A stretch of 64,000 nucleotides of DNA from Pyrenula massariospora (Eukaryota > Ascomycota > Eurotiomycetes > Pyrenulales > Pyrenulaceae). Within the stretch, counting starts at the first letter, position 1. Every line of letters starts with the position of its first letter. The DNA is taken from positions 868,001 through 932,000 of the forward strand of contig JAGFMI010000006.1 in NCBI GenBank assembly GCA_021030905.1, given 5' to 3'. The translations under genes were made by a program, and so were the position numbers. Below, piece by piece: positions 44,347-56,805 of the stretch. The notes beneath the pieces are model-generated. The model worked only from the letters and a program-made list of their open reading frames with translations. It did no database searches and was not told where the DNA came from.

Positions 44347-45260
44347 CGAGCTATATCATCGAAATCAGCCGCATCCCAATAGCCTCTTTCTCTCTATTAT
44401 GCGCAAGTTTCCTCCATTGCTAATCGTGTGATTTCGCTTTTATGAATACTGCAAACAGGCTGTTGGATTCACATCCACGGCGAACACTCGCTTGTTATCA
44501 GGACGCCACTGCCCATGGTCGTTGTGCGTTTTTCAGCCTTCCCGGCATCGAACGGGTTCACGAGCACAAAGATATCTTTTAAGGTCTTAGCAAAGGATCA
44601 GCATTCAGCATCTCAAGGCATTGGAAAGGCTCTCACCGTCTCCTTTGTTGTATGTGCATCTTCTTTGATGAACGAAGGACCTTGAGTTGAGACGTCAGCC
44701 AAGAAGAAAAGGGATGGTAGCGCCAGTAGGTTAAGGCAATGGAACGGACGTACGTGTCGGTGCGAAGAAGTGAATTTGGGCATCTTGGTGGTTTCTCGCC
44801 AACAGATTTTGTGTCTCTTCTCTTGATTCAAGCCATCTGGAAACCTTATCATCCAATTAGTATGCTCCTAGCCAATATCGAGCGCTTCGTTAAAGTTGCA
44901 CCTTTTAGTCTGCCAAAACTACATATCGGGTCCCACAGTCCATAACCGTCAGTTCTAAGTGCAAGGCTTACGTGGGAAGCATTGGAAAAGATCACGATAG
45001 GTAGAGGTCGATGGCTGACAGATACTCGCCGATACACGCGCTTGTACCCAGGTTCGCGTTTTATTGAATCTTCCTAAACGAGAATTTTGCCACACACGGC
45101 TTCCGCGCCTCCATTTGCCTTCTATGCTACCTTTTTCTTCGATACGCGCGTTAGCTTAGGCTGCTCTCTGTCCATTTCCTCTTCTCATTGCCTGCAATTG
45201 TGTGCCTGGCCATACTTCAACGCGATATCACCCAGCACACTGTCTTTGAGTGTTAAGAGA
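44347..45260. other. Intergenic, DMC1 upstream region, no gene seen
   Basis: This 0.9-kb spacer holds the 3' flank of the CCHC gene and the DMC1 promoter. Only short frames with no domain occur. Confidence 0.5.
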
Positions 45261-46727
45261 ATGCCTGCGTCAGTTACTAGCGAGGATTTCGCAGAGGTAT
45301 TGAGGTTTTGTCCAGCCATTCTTAGGCACCGGGTCTGACCTTTTTTCCGGGACAGGAAAACTTCATCGTCGACATTGACAACGTTCAAGCTCATGGTATG
45401 CGTTTTACCCACATACGTTGAACTTGACAACTAAAGTTGGTCAGGAATCGGAGCAGCGGACATCACCAAACTAAAGACTAACGGTTTTCACACAGTCGCT
45501 GTACGCTACGTTCTGCTCACAGGCAACGAAATCTCTGCTGATAGTACGCAGTCGGTCCACGGCGCAACACGGAGGACTTTGCTGAAGATCAAAGGTTTCA
45601 GTGAGGTGAAGGTTGAGAAGATCAAAGAAGCAATAAGTAAATGCCAGGTAAGTGGCTCAGGATCTTGCAAGTTACTGTTTTTCTAGGGGAATTGATCAGA
45701 AATGTTTTGTGCTTCAAACGACTAATTACGTTTCGTCATAGCCTTCTGCCTCTGGCTTCATCACTGCGATGGAACTCGGACATCATCGGAAAAGAGTCGT
45801 CAGGATCTCGACCGGAAGCAAGCAACTAGATGCGATCTTGAACGGGCATGATCCTAGGTCCTCGCAGATCGGCACGTATTGACTTCGTACAGCGGTTTCC
45901 AGAGCATGAGCATTAGCGAAGTCTACGGTAAGCGTCTGAGTATGCAGCGTTACGTGAAAAATCGTATTGACGAGTTCTGAAGGCGAATTCCGCTGCGGCA
46001 AAACCCAACTTTCTCACACAATGTCCGTCATGGCACAATTACCAAAAGACCTAGGAGGAGCGGAGGGCAAAGTGGCCTATATCGATACCGAAGGAACATT
46101 TCGACCAGAGAGAATTGCTCAAATTGCTGAGCGTTTTGGCGTGGACCCAGAATCAGCCCAGGAGAACATCGCCTACGCCCGGGCTTTGAATAGCGAGCAT
46201 CAACTCGAACTACTCAACACGCTCGCGAAAGAGTTCACAAGTGGAGAATATCGGCTGCTGATCATTGACAGTATCATGAACTGCTTCCGTGTAGATTACT
46301 GCGGTCGTGGTGAGCTTGCGGATCGACAGCAGAAGCTCAATCAGTTCCTAATGAAATTAGCTCATATGGCGGAGGAATTCAACATCTGCGTATTAATGGC
46401 ACGCCCCATGCATCCATCTTGCTGTACCTTAAGCTAACGGGTTTCGAAGACTAATCAAGTACAGAGCGACCCTGGAGCAAGCGCTCTCTTTGCTGGAGCT
46501 GATGGCCGCAAGCCTGTCGGAGGACATATACTCGCCCACGCGTCCACAACACGACTTCTACTTCGAAAGGGTAGAGGCGATGAACGTGTAGCCAAAATCC
46601 AAGATTCTCCAGGTTTGTTGATGGCAATGGATTATGGTAGAAGGATTAACTCAAGTCAGATTGCCCTGAGCGGGAGGCAACCTATGTCATTGGCAAGGGT
46701 GGCATCGCTGACGCAGACAAGACTTAG
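45261..46727 (+). CDS. DMC1: Meiotic recombinase DMC1
   Basis: This RecA/RAD51-family ATPase catalyses strand exchange between homologues in meiotic prophase. Nine exons (45261-45296, 45356-45395, 45445-45500, 45552-45647, 45742-45845, 45893-45927, 45983-46398, 46450-46612, 46660-46727) join in frame to 337 residues, the typical Dmc1 length. The N-terminal helix-hairpin domain reads [19 protein letters not shown], then [20 protein letters not shown], which distinguishes Dmc1 from Rad51. Walker A is GEFRCGKTQ and Walker [29 protein letters not shown] and the [15 protein letters not shown] end are family blocks. Two introns begin with GC (45846 GCATGA; 46399 GCACGC), and no GT alternative keeps the protein. 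The intact frame suggests a functional sexual cycle. Confidence 0.95.
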
Positions 46728-47698
46728 CAAAGCGTGACAGAGCAGCCATTTTCGATTTCAGCTTAATTGGAGTGACTGCTACATTCCATCAAATCGGCTT
46801 GCCGGCAGCTCTACTGTAAGTGATACTTGCAAGACACAACGGCCAGCGCTTTTCTGAAGAGTCTAAAGCAAGTGTGGGGCAAATTTGAAGGTGTGGTGGT
46901 GGAGGAATCTCTATGTACGTTGACTGCTGCATTAATCGTGACTCCGGTTCAAGATGGCTATTATGAGATGTTCTCTACCTCTGAGGCTTTCGTTCAGCAT
47001 TTGATTGTTCATCACCATGCCTTGACTGCTCGACGGATACAGATTGTAGTGCGATTCACGCAGAACGATGTTCGTGATGCGAGCCATTCTATGCCCATTG
47101 CCTCAAACGTTCTAAAAATCTACATGTGAACTGAGGAATCACTGTAGCGTTTAGCGCCCCAATTGCTTAGAAAGCATCAAGTATGAGCAGCTGATTTGAC
47201 CAAGACACGGCTGTCTCGAGCGGCGGCTAGTTGGTCAAAGTCTCCGCGGCCCAAGCACATTCGAAGCTTCAAAAGCGCCAGTTGATGTTCACATATTGCA
47301 GTGCACAATGCTCATATGGGCGAACAATTAAGCCCAAAAACTTTGCTTGAGTCTGAAGGCTCGGCATAAATGGTATTCTCGCAAAGGAGATGGAGCCCTA
47401 TTTATTCCCGCGATCTGATAGAGCACTAACACAGCCTGACGCCGCAGCCTCGTCGCGAAGCATTCGGCGCGTGGAGCTTTGCTGAGACAAGGCGCGCAGC
47501 CAAGAGACGCCAAAAGCCCCTACCGCAGTGAAGCCCTGTCCACGGTATGCTGCCCCCAAATCCTTGCAGTTCGATGATCCAGGCTGGCATTACATCTGTA
47601 TGCCAGCTTGTATTCTATCAGAGTCCCACGATGCATTCATTGCCTCTTGTTGAAGTATGTGAGGGGCGTTACTGATTTCTCCGCAATCCGTCGTTGCC
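46728..47698. other. Intergenic, 1 kb, no gene seen
   Basis: Between DMC1 and the mannosidase. A 100-codon frame at 46827-47129 has no recognisable features and I do not support it as a gene. Confidence 0.5.
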
Positions 47699-49566
47699 AT
47701 GCTTTCTCTCCCTTATGCACGACGGTTCAGAAGAAGTTCCCTCCCTACTGTTGTATTGTTCTTTATCTGCGCAAGTTTCTTTTACTTCGAACTTCTGGAC
47801 TCCAATTCCTCGACCCATCCGATCGCTTCACCGCGGCGCAATCGAATTCAATATGCTTTCCCCCCGGCGCCGCGGGGCAAGACCCATGCACAGCCAGAAC
47901 GTCAAGCCGCCGTGAAGAAAGAATTTCTACATGCTTGGAAGGGATACAAAGAGCACGGCTGGATGTCAGATGAATTTAGACCCTTGACTGCTGGGTCAGA
48001 AAACAAGTTCTGCGGGTGGTCAGCGACTCTTGTGGATTCCTTGGATACATTGTATATAATGGGTTTGAAAGATGAATTTGAAGATGCTGTTAAAGCTACG
48101 ACGAAAGTGGATTTCAACAAATCAGAGGAATCGTGCGTCGTGAATTTGTTTGAGACAGTGATTCGGCACTTGGGAGGTCTAATTGCGGCGTACGACTTAA
48201 GCGGGCACAAGACATTGTTACCAAAGATGAAAGAGCTGGGGGACATGTTATTCGCAGCCTTTGGCACATACAGTGGAGTGCCCATGCCGCACTGGTCACC
48301 CAAGTCGTGTGTTGCTCAATGTACTCAATGTTACTCTAATAGGCTGCTGATAATCATATAGAGTAATTTCTGGGGGTTACCAGCCTTCTTCCTCAATCGC
48401 CATGGCAGCCCTTGGGTCCTTGAACATGGAATTTACACACTTATCGAGCATTTTGGGTGACGACAAATACGCAGCTGGAGCGTTGTGTTTGACCGAAGCC
48501 TTTGAAAGAGCACAAATGAACAATACAATGCCAGGCATGTGGCCACAAATTGTCGACAGTACGGGTAATGAGCCTTTCAACCACACCCTGACCAATGAGT
48601 ACTCTCTGGGCGCGCTCTCAGATTCAACATACGAGTACCTTGTCAAGGTAGGACCCGCATCTGTTGTTGATTCGCCGAGTTATACCCGTATCCCTTCACC
48701 CATTGAATGTCGAAGCTTGTCCCAATAAGCTGTCTGCATATCAGGCTAATCTGTCGATATAATAGGGTCATCTGTTGATGGGTTCCATGCACACCTTGTA
48801 CTCTACCATGTGGCACCGCGCTGCTTCTGCCATTCGGGAGCATCTCATCTTTCGCCCGATGACTCCTTCATCCGCCGATATCCTCTTCACCGGAACTCTT
48901 ACCGCCGACGGCCTGAATCCACCATTCCTCATTCCCGACGTTCAACATCTTGCCTGTTTTCAAGGCGGAATGTTTGCCCTCGCTTCCCGCCTCTTCTCCA
49001 ACCCAGACGACATGGTCCTTGCAGAGAAACTTACTCTAGGCTGTGCATGGAGCTACGAAGTAACCCCCACCGGCATTGGTCCTGAAAGCTTCAAGGTCCT
49101 CGCCTGCGACAGCCGCGACAGCTGCGACTGGAACCAAACGCTCTGGGACGAGCACACCAGCCGGATCACCACCAGCACCGGTGGCCGTGCCCCTCCACCG
49201 GACGGCATCCTCAAGATCACCGACGGCCGCTACCTCCTCCGGCCCGAGGCCATCGAATCCGTCTTCATCCTCTACCGCCTCACGGGTCACAACTCCTACC
49301 GCGAGATCGGCTGGCGCATGTTTCAGCGGATCCGGGCGCTGACCCGCACCGAGTACGGTCATGCAGCCATTGAAAACGTGCTCAACAAGCCTGATAAGGA
49401 CGGGAAGGTGCTGTTGAGGGACGAGATGGAGAGCTTCTGGCTGGCGGAGACGCTAAAGTATTTTTGGTTGCTTTTTGGGGATGTGAATGAGATTAGTCTG
49501 GACGACTATGTGTTGAATACCGAGGCGCATCCCTTCAGGTTGGTGGAAGGGATCAGGGGCTTCTAG
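47699..49566 (+). CDS. GH47 class I alpha-1,2-mannosidase
   Basis: This calcium-dependent glycosidase trims mannose from N-glycans in the ER or Golgi. Three exons (47699-48306, 48362-48647, 48766-49566) join to 564 residues. The N-terminus has a basic cytosolic tip and one signal-anchor helix (TVVLFFICASFFYFELL, about residues 16-32), giving type II topology. Family motifs are FCGWSATLVDSLDTLYIMGL, VNLFETVIRHLGGLIAAYDL, ACFQGGMFALASRLF, YEVTPTGIGPE, RPEAIESVFILYRLTG and the calcium-binding TEAHPFR near the C-terminus. Exon 3 is markedly GC-rich compared with the neighbours. It could be an MNS1-like or Golgi-type enzyme; I cannot separate them from sequence alone. Confidence 0.95.
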
Positions 49567-50346
49567 GATCGACGAGGGACGGATCCTTGGACAGGATTTC
49601 CGACCTGTATGGTTTTGTATCGGCATTGTGATCTAGCGTGCGATTTATACCTGTCTCGCAAATTGTGGGAGATCGGTCGGTAGGGAGAAATTTTGTATAC
49701 CCAAAAATTTTTGAAGTTTGTAACATGAGAACCAAGATATTTACCAAAAATGACAGTCGTCTTGGAACGTTGAAGGTATACCATACTAACTGCCTGCCTC
49801 TGCTTCGGGAAACCGGATGATGAAGAATCCATTCATTACGAAATGTCGATATGAGCAATCTATTCCAACATGCGCTGCCCTTTCTCAATATTTCTCAATT
49901 GCGTTCTCTCAGAGTAGTCTACAACGGCCGCCCTGGCGGTGTAGAGAAAGGCTTGCACGTGTGAATGGGGATAGAGTAACTGGGGACTACGGTGGAAGAA
50001 CAGGCGAGTTTTCTCGGTATAGTGCTTGCAGAAAGCCGTGCCTGCCGAGCGTAGCTTTTACTTGAGTTTTCAGAAGGCGATATAGCATGTCAGCTGACTT
50101 CGTGACGGGCTTGAGAAAAGTGCTGTTGGAGAGGGTGTCAGGACATGATGATTTTTCTAACGCTTTCTGAGAAACACTGTGGATCCACGACCGCGTTAAA
50201 TTTAGTGCACGGAGGATGCACCCCAGGAAGTGACAACGATGCTGTCGGCACAGTGGAATAAGACTGTTTGCCGTACTACATGCATGATGAATGTTTACAT
50301 TGCTTGTCACTCGTGATCAACGTGTAGCTTGCGTATATGGTAGTAT
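49567..50346. other. Convergent 3' flanks, no gene seen
   Basis: This 0.78-kb AT-rich interval lies between the mannosidase stop and the stop of the SnoaL-like gene. Nothing else is seen. Confidence 0.55.
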
Positions 50347-51033
50347 TCAAGAACTTCCTAAATCCTTCTTCGGCGCATCACCCTCCCCACTGCCATACTT
50401 CCTAACGTGCTCCTTCGCAGCATTTTTGTCCGCAATAAACGCCTCAACCTCCTTGCTATCCATGCTTTTCGCTACATTATCCGCCTGCCACTTCTTGAAA
50501 GTAAACCCCAACCCCTCATGCGAATAGTCCTTGTCATTGGCCTGATCCTTGTGGTACTTCACCTGAATAAAATCCGAATCCACCGTCCCCGGATCCAAGC
50601 TCAGGCTCACGATGGCATTGATCGTTGCGGTTTTGGGAATCACCTTGAATGTCCACGACTGTTCGTTCTTGAATTGGATGAGGTCTTTGTCGTTGCGGAA
50701 AATTTCGTAGCCTTCGTTTTTACTGGCATTGAACAGTTTGGGGAGGGCGAACCATTGACCCGCCATCTTGTAGCGGTCGTTGGCGTAGACGAATTGGTCG
50801 TCATACACGCAATCGGGGGTGTAGCGCTTGACGCGCTCGATGGATGGCTCGCAGGAATAGAGGGCAATGATGTCATCAATTAGACGCTGTCGTGCGGGAG
50901 AAAGGGGGAGGGACTTGGAAGGGTCAGGCTTGAAATCAGGTGAGGTGGATGTCTGGCGGGGCTCGAACTGCTCGCCAGGAGAGGAGGAGGACAAATTTGG
51001 GAAGGCAGCGGGACCGAGCTTCTCAGTGGCCAT
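50347..51033 (-). CDS. SnoaL/NTF2-like domain protein
   Basis: This is an intron-less protein of 228 residues. The Ser/Pro-rich N-terminus is followed by LSPARQRLIDDIIALYSCEP, then RYTPDCVYDDQFVYANDRYK and GQWFALPKLF, and a beta-rich half (WTFKVIPKTATINAIVSLSL). This order of a helical entry, a conserved Tyr/Asp block and curved beta strands fits the SnoaL-like NTF2 fold common in conserved fungal proteins without known function. The C-terminus is charged (KNAAKEHVRKYGSGEGDAPK). The ATG is taken at 51033 (MATEKLGP); the frame is open to 51090. It is probably a soluble protein. Confidence 0.8.
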   Translation of the reverse strand: MATEKLGPAAFPNLSSSSPGEQFEPRQTSTSPDFKPDPSKSLPLSPARQRLIDDIIALYSCEPSIERVKRYTPDCVYDDQFVYANDRYKMAGQWFALPKLFNASKNEGYEIFRNDKDLIQFKNEQSWTFKVIPKTATINAIVSLSLDPGTVDSDFIQVKYHKDQANDKDYSHEGLGFTFKKWQADNVAKSMDSKEVEAFIADKNAAKEHVRKYGSGEGDAPKKDLGSS

Positions 51034-51941
51034 TCTGGTAGGCGTAATGTCAAAGTTAGAGGTAGGCGAGGTGTTAAAAGAGAGATGCAATACAGGTGTA
51101 AACGCTTTTGCGGTTCTGAGTGAATTTTTATGAAGCAGATAAGCATGCGCTGAACCTGTAAAAGGGATTTTCAGGGAAGAAAAGACAGAGGATAAGCTGG
51201 ACTTCTATCAGCTGGAGGGCATCCGGGTAAATCTTGAGGTCTTGAAAGCAGGCTGCGCAAGACCCTCCAGTGCTGACGTCGATTTTACCATGACATGTCG
51301 ATGATGACGAGCACTTGAACGTTTGCGTCCAAGCCACACGGGATCCTCAAGGCTGAAATACCTTGAAATTCTTTTTAGCGTATCGGTGGAGTGCACGCAG
51401 CAGCTTCTGGAAGGCATGAATGTGGTGAGCAGCGCTCTGCCTTGCTTGTGTCTGTGGTGGCGATGTTGAATAGCAGGATGGTAAACCTCAAATTTCCAAC
51501 CAATGAGGTGCCAGGCTCTAGCTCCTGCGAAGGTGGTCGATCATCTCCCCTAGAATAGGATTAGGGTCATCCTACACGCCAGGGTCAAAAATTCAAAATC
51601 ATGTGTCAGGCACACTAAGCCAGCTTTCCTGCGCTTGAGGCTCTTCCTCTACCAATCTTTGATCGTACTGCCGGATTGAATGAGCACGGTCCCAGACAGC
51701 CTCACGTGCAAGGCTGGGATGTGGGGAGGTGCTCTACCCCGCAAGGCTGGCACTGTCAGCCGGTCACGTTACTTTGGATTTATTGGCTTCCACGTTGAAG
51801 GAACTACGGCTACTTAACGCGTTTTCTATAGAGAGTTTTCCACTGGAGTATGGCCCAATCTTAACCTCATATCACCCAATCAATATGCACGTTGACGCTT
51901 CTCCCTCCTAGCCTGCTAGTCTCCATTCCTAGTCCGCAAAA
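51034..51941. other. Divergent promoter region, SnoaL-like / SPRY genes
   Basis: About 0.9 kb between two divergent starts. TCACGTG at about 51701 is an E-box-like site. No gene is seen. Confidence 0.5.
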
Positions 51942-53108
51942 ATGGGCCTCTTCAAGAAGTCACTCAAAGGCAAATTTCCTGATCGTATTGGCGGAGACTC
52001 TGACCAGCAATTTTCACAATATCAAGATGCCTCAGAAAAGAGACGTATTTTTGGAGAAGATTCATCTGGTATGGGCAGTTCCCCATGCTACTAGAAAAAT
52101 GGCTGAGAGTACACAGGGAAATCTGTCTTGAATCAGTTCGAAGCCCCTCCAGGCCCTCCACCTAAATTCAACAAAGTACAGGCAGAACAATTTTACCCTC
52201 CTCCGGGCCCCCCTCCAAGACGTCAAAGTACTGCAGCCACTTTCGATCCTCCTCCGGGCCCACCTCCTCCCTATCACGATTGGACAGTCATCCCAGATAC
52301 AGCCCTTCTCCCCCCACCACCCTCTATCAGATACGACGAGTCTACGACTGGAAATGCACCCACCTGGCTAGCGGACAAGGCTCACGAGTATTGTGACCAC
52401 AATCCTCTCTTTGCACCATCAAAGCCTCACGAGTATTTGTATAATGCTGTTCAAAACAGCGATGTCAAGCTTGTGAGGCCTGCAGAGTTTTCAGGCGATA
52501 TTGCAGAATTTGGCAAAGGTGTTTGGAGAGGCCGCACCAAGTCTTCCTCGGTGGACAGCATCCTTCTCACTCAGCTACCAGTGTATTTTGCCGCTCAGGA
52601 CTCGCCATTAGAGACTGAGAAGACGAAAATGATATATTTCGAAGTCAAGGTGACAAAATTTGGGCACGGCCGTGGATCGGATGAAGCTAGTCTCGCACTT
52701 GGATTTTGCGCTCAACCATACCCTTCATGGCGACTACCTGGGTGGGAAAGGGGATCTTTAGGTGTACACTCCGATGACGGTCGCCGCTATGTCAATGATA
52801 GCTGGGGCGGAAAAGATTTTACGTCTGCTTTCACGAAAGGGGACACGGTGGGCCTGGGAATGGAGTTCACGGTACCTAACATCGGCAACCGGACGCAGTC
52901 GAATAAAGCCACTGTTGATGTGTTTTTCACGCGAAATGGCCAGCGAACGGGAGGTTGGAGCTTGCACGAGGAGTTGGATGAAAACAGTGGTGAAGTCGAC
53001 GGCCTGGAAGGAGATTACGATCTCTATGCAGGCGTCGGGACGTTTGGAGGTGTGGAGTTTGAGGTGAACTTCGCGCGGGAGAGATGGCTGTACCAAGCGC
53101 CTATCTAG
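51942..53108 (+). CDS. SPRY-domain protein with Pro-rich PPxY N-terminus
   Basis: Two exons (51942-52068, 52117-53108) join to 372 residues. The start is MGLFKKSLKGKFPDRIG. Around residues 45-97 there are three related Pro-rich units (APPGPPPKF, YPPPGPPPRR, DPPPGPPPPY), the last giving a PPPY (PPxY) motif. The C-terminal two thirds form a SPRY domain: MIYFEVKVTKFG, then ASLALGFCAQPYPSWRLPGW, then GSLGVHSDDGRRYVN, then DTVGLGMEF and VDVFFTRNGQRTGGW. The combination of SPRY and PPxY recalls the yeast Rsp5 adaptors Ssh4 and Ear1, but there is no membrane helix, so this may be a soluble relative. A role in ubiquitin-dependent sorting is inferred. MGLF- is not a canonical myristoylation site, because that needs a small residue at position 6. 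Confidence 0.85.
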
Positions 53109-56100
53109 ACGAGGTCTCAAGATCTGGCCTATGACAGGTCTTTTGAGGCTACGAAAGCTCACCAGCAGCCACTATCACTCAGCTTGATACCTGAAATGTC
53201 AAGTCTTCCGGCATGTCGCCTATACGAGTAGAGCCCACAGGGCCTGTCATCGGCTCTTGACCGAGACGTGGCGGTCCCGCCGTATGCATCGACATTCCTA
53301 GACTTTCGTACCTGCAGTTTCTTCGAAAGCCACATGTACGGGCATTTCGAGACTTTAAAGAGAAGGTAAACAAGCGGTGTGCGATGCTGGCGCGCAGTGG
53401 GCCGGCCCGCGCCCAGCGTTCCCGCGATTGCGACAGGGGGACCATCATGGCCCCTCCAGAAGCCTGCACAAGGAGGCTCGGGAAGCCAGGTTCTGCCCCT
53501 GTTTGCCTCCCGCCAGATCTTGAACGTTATCTCCACAATGCACATCCCTGACATGGCGCCGAATCTTTAGACGATCATGTGCTTTTGACGTATCCTCAGG
53601 ATCGGGTGATTGCAGCGTTTCATCCCGCGCGGTAGAGTGACGTATCATTGACGGGCGATGGCTCCGAATCGACATGTCAATGGCTTTCGACGAAAACCCA
53701 TTCACCATGCGCGCCTCTGCCTCAGGGCGTCGATCAGAGTCGCTTGAACCTACTCGATCCTCATCTTTCAAGCTAGGAATACCAATGAGCTGCTAGAAAC
53801 CAGTTTTTCGGTCTCAACAACGTCAGACGGCGGCCTTTATTACCAATGAAATCCTGGGGATGGTGCGCTGGCAGGCCGCAGAACGGGCCACTTGCCAGCC
53901 CTCCTCCCTCCCCCGCCGTGGTGTTACCCCAGAAGTTAGACCTATACCTCGACATTAAGTCCCCCCAAAGCTGTACACCCTCGCGAGATAGTGCACTGCA
54001 GACGGATGCAAGAGGTGCTTCCCCCCGACGTCGGGAATCGAACGGCGGTCGATCCCGTACATTGATGCCAGGATGGAGGGCGAAAACCCTTGCTTCGAGG
54101 TGTCCTTGCGCTTGAGGCACCGCTGCTCTCGTCGGCCAATTCGCACTTAAAAGGCCGAGTAACGCGTATCAATTTGCACCTATCCACGAGATGGGCCGCC
54201 TTTGATTAGGAATGTGAAGGAATAAGCTATCGTAAATCCATTCAAGTGTCGGCAGGGCCTTACATGGTCCTTCCATAGAGCCTGCCTGTTGAGGACTGGT
54301 ACATTGAACCAGGGCTGGGCCATACACAAAACAGAAGTCACTATCTCGCAGCGGCTTCCCGGGACATCGTCCACGGTCACGGAAAAACAAGCCGAGCGCA
54401 TTTGCATCGATTGAGGCAGCAGCAGGGTTAGTTGGACGCCGCTGATGCTAGATTCGCTCATGCAACATCTGGAACAGCCTGAACTGTTCAATGGGACATG
54501 TAGAGGCAGTTTACACTTCCCTTGCAAGTCAACAGCTTTCCCGCAGCGGTTTCAAAACACTCATTCAACCAATTAACACGGATCGGTTTCCGACCCTACC
54601 GTCTTAGTGCTCCCGCCAGAGCGCATGGATAATGAGCAATTCGCGGTTCATGAATTATGGCTATGTAGCTCCGAGCAGCCCTATCGTAAGGACGATGGCG
54701 GACAGTTAGCCGCCGGTCTCTTGCTTCTCGCCTTTACGCGCTGCGAGAGAGCCTCACGTGGCCAGCAATTTTGTTCCGGAGCTTCAAATCTGTCCAGTGG
54801 TAGTACTTGTTCTTCCCGCCTTTGCTAGGAAAATTGTCTACTGGTTATGTCGGCTTGGATTGCTCGATCATCACCACTGAGGAGCTCCAAACCATAAAAG
54901 AGCTGTCACATGTCCTCACCCTGGTTTCCCAACGGGTGATTGTGGAGTCGAGAGTTTCTAAGTTGAGGTGATTGCTTACGGTTTCCAGAGCTCCACACCC
55001 GCCGCAGGAAGAGTCAGCGTTGCGGTCTCTCGGTGATCTCAGCGATTCGATGGGTGAGCCGAAGCGGAGGGTCTTAGGAATCTTGACCAGCTCGTGTCGA
55101 TGAGGTCGAGACGCCTTCCTCATGATGCTAAAGCTATTTCTTCGAATCGATGAGGGGGTTCCCGGGAAATGCTTCCACCCCCTGCCATTGTAATGCTAGA
55201 AATGCCTTGGAAGGTTGTTTGGGCTACCAGGGATGACCGGGTGACCGGCTATCCCCAGTCCAGTCTAGGCAAACGCCTTCCAAGCTGTCTTGCATCTTCG
55301 ATCTCGACGCCCCCCGTTCACAATGACATGCTCCCTGGTGGTCTCCCATCTCTGCACACGATTGCGACCCCTGCAATGTTGCAGGAAGGTGCAAGCTGAA
55401 ATCTGTGCCGACTGGTGCGGGCGATTTGCGGAAACAGAGGCCATATCAACAGCAGTCTCGGCCGTTTAGCCAGACCAGCCAAAGGCCCAAGTTCCCATAG
55501 TAAGCTAGCTGCAGATAGTCGACCATAGCTGCCCTTCATTCGCTCTCCACAATTGCCACGATTAAGCATTGTCCCTCCTAGGGTCTTTACGACGGCCAGG
55601 ATTTCTCGGGCAGAGTGAGAAAGAGACCTCGGAACAGACGGTTTTGCCGGTTCGAGATGCAGCAGATCTGTTCTGCCTGAGATTCCAGTCGACTTTGGCG
55701 TTGTGACGACGAGGCGGCCCCGCAACGATGATAGACGGTTCATTGTGTGCAGCAGTCGATCATCGCCGTCTCCCACCAGGTCCATGGCTAAATTCGTTTT
55801 TCTTGAACGACGCTGTTGGTCCGGGCTCGTTGGGATGCGCTCTGCAGGCGGGCCCGAAGGCGGCAGATAGACGAGGGGACACCTGAGGTACATGGCGCCT
55901 GGTCGCCCTCGGCGGCCACCCCTAGCCAATCCCCCAGACGATGGCTCCATTCTAGTGCTCCGTACATCCATGTCCCTCCCGCCAGTCAGCAATGCGTCGT
56001 GGTGATGTGAGTAATGCTTAGCCGTTTGTGCCAAGCAGGCTGCGGGCGAGCCACTCACGATGGGCAGGTAATTGGTGGTAAGCGCTATGTACACGCAGCG

Positions 56101-56805
56101 CTCTGGAGGGGCGTTTGTTGTGCAGAGTGGGGGAGGTTGAAGGAGCGCTGTCTGGCGGCACCGGAGGCGCTGTGGGTGGGCACCCCCCTGGTCCGAGAAG
56201 GCTGGCAAATTGGCAAGACCTTCCCTGAGCAGAGGCCCGGAGAGGAACCCTGAACAGCCTCCGGACCACCCCTTTCTTGCTATCACGTTAACGCCTCTTT
56301 AACGCCTCTCGTCCTCTCCGCACAGCTTCATCCGGCCTAGGCCCACCACCCACCCCAGGCCTGTGCACTCAAACTCTTCGAACCAAGGGAAACCTCTAGA
56401 CCACTACTGAAGCCCACATCGCTATTTTTTTTGCTCCTGACGATTGCGTGAACCAAGCCTGCAGATTTTATCAATGGCGCCAACCTAGCCGCTTCACATC
56501 CCAGCCCTAAGCTTCCGAATGCTGGTCGTGGTTGTTTTTGACGATGTATCATGTCGTAAATGCCGACGCGATTTATCTGTCCTTCCGCTCACATGGTCTT
56601 CCTATCCCACCCCCAGAGCCATATAGCTTCCATATCCGTACCTCCGTGCTGTCGTTTCTCTCATGTCCTTTTCTCTCCTGTTTTCGGTTTCCTTCCTGCC
56701 TTGCGCCCTTTCCGTTCCAGTTCGGACCCATGATCCAGGGGGCAGCGGTTGATTCGCTGCAACGGTCGTTTACTGTCGACTTGTTACGGAAGCAGCTCGG
56801 CCAAC
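53109..56805. other. 3.7-kb region without a supportable gene
   Basis: GC-rich sequence between the SPRY gene and the GT2 gene. The longest frame is 322 codons on the minus strand (56286-55318), rich in Arg, Ser, Pro and Gly and with no domain or splice support. A 63-codon minus-strand frame (54146-53955) has KRKDTSKQGFSPSILASMYG but nothing recognisable. The stretch probably includes a long upstream region for the GT2 gene, perhaps with a non-coding transcript or decayed genes. Confidence 0.5.

Noticed and set aside
46827-47129. 100-codon frame downstream of DMC1
   Set aside because: No domain, no splice context, and ordinary length for chance.
54026-54060. T-loop-like GTTCGATTCC on the minus strand
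   Set aside because: The flanks do not form a T-stem and no D-arm is found at the right distance.
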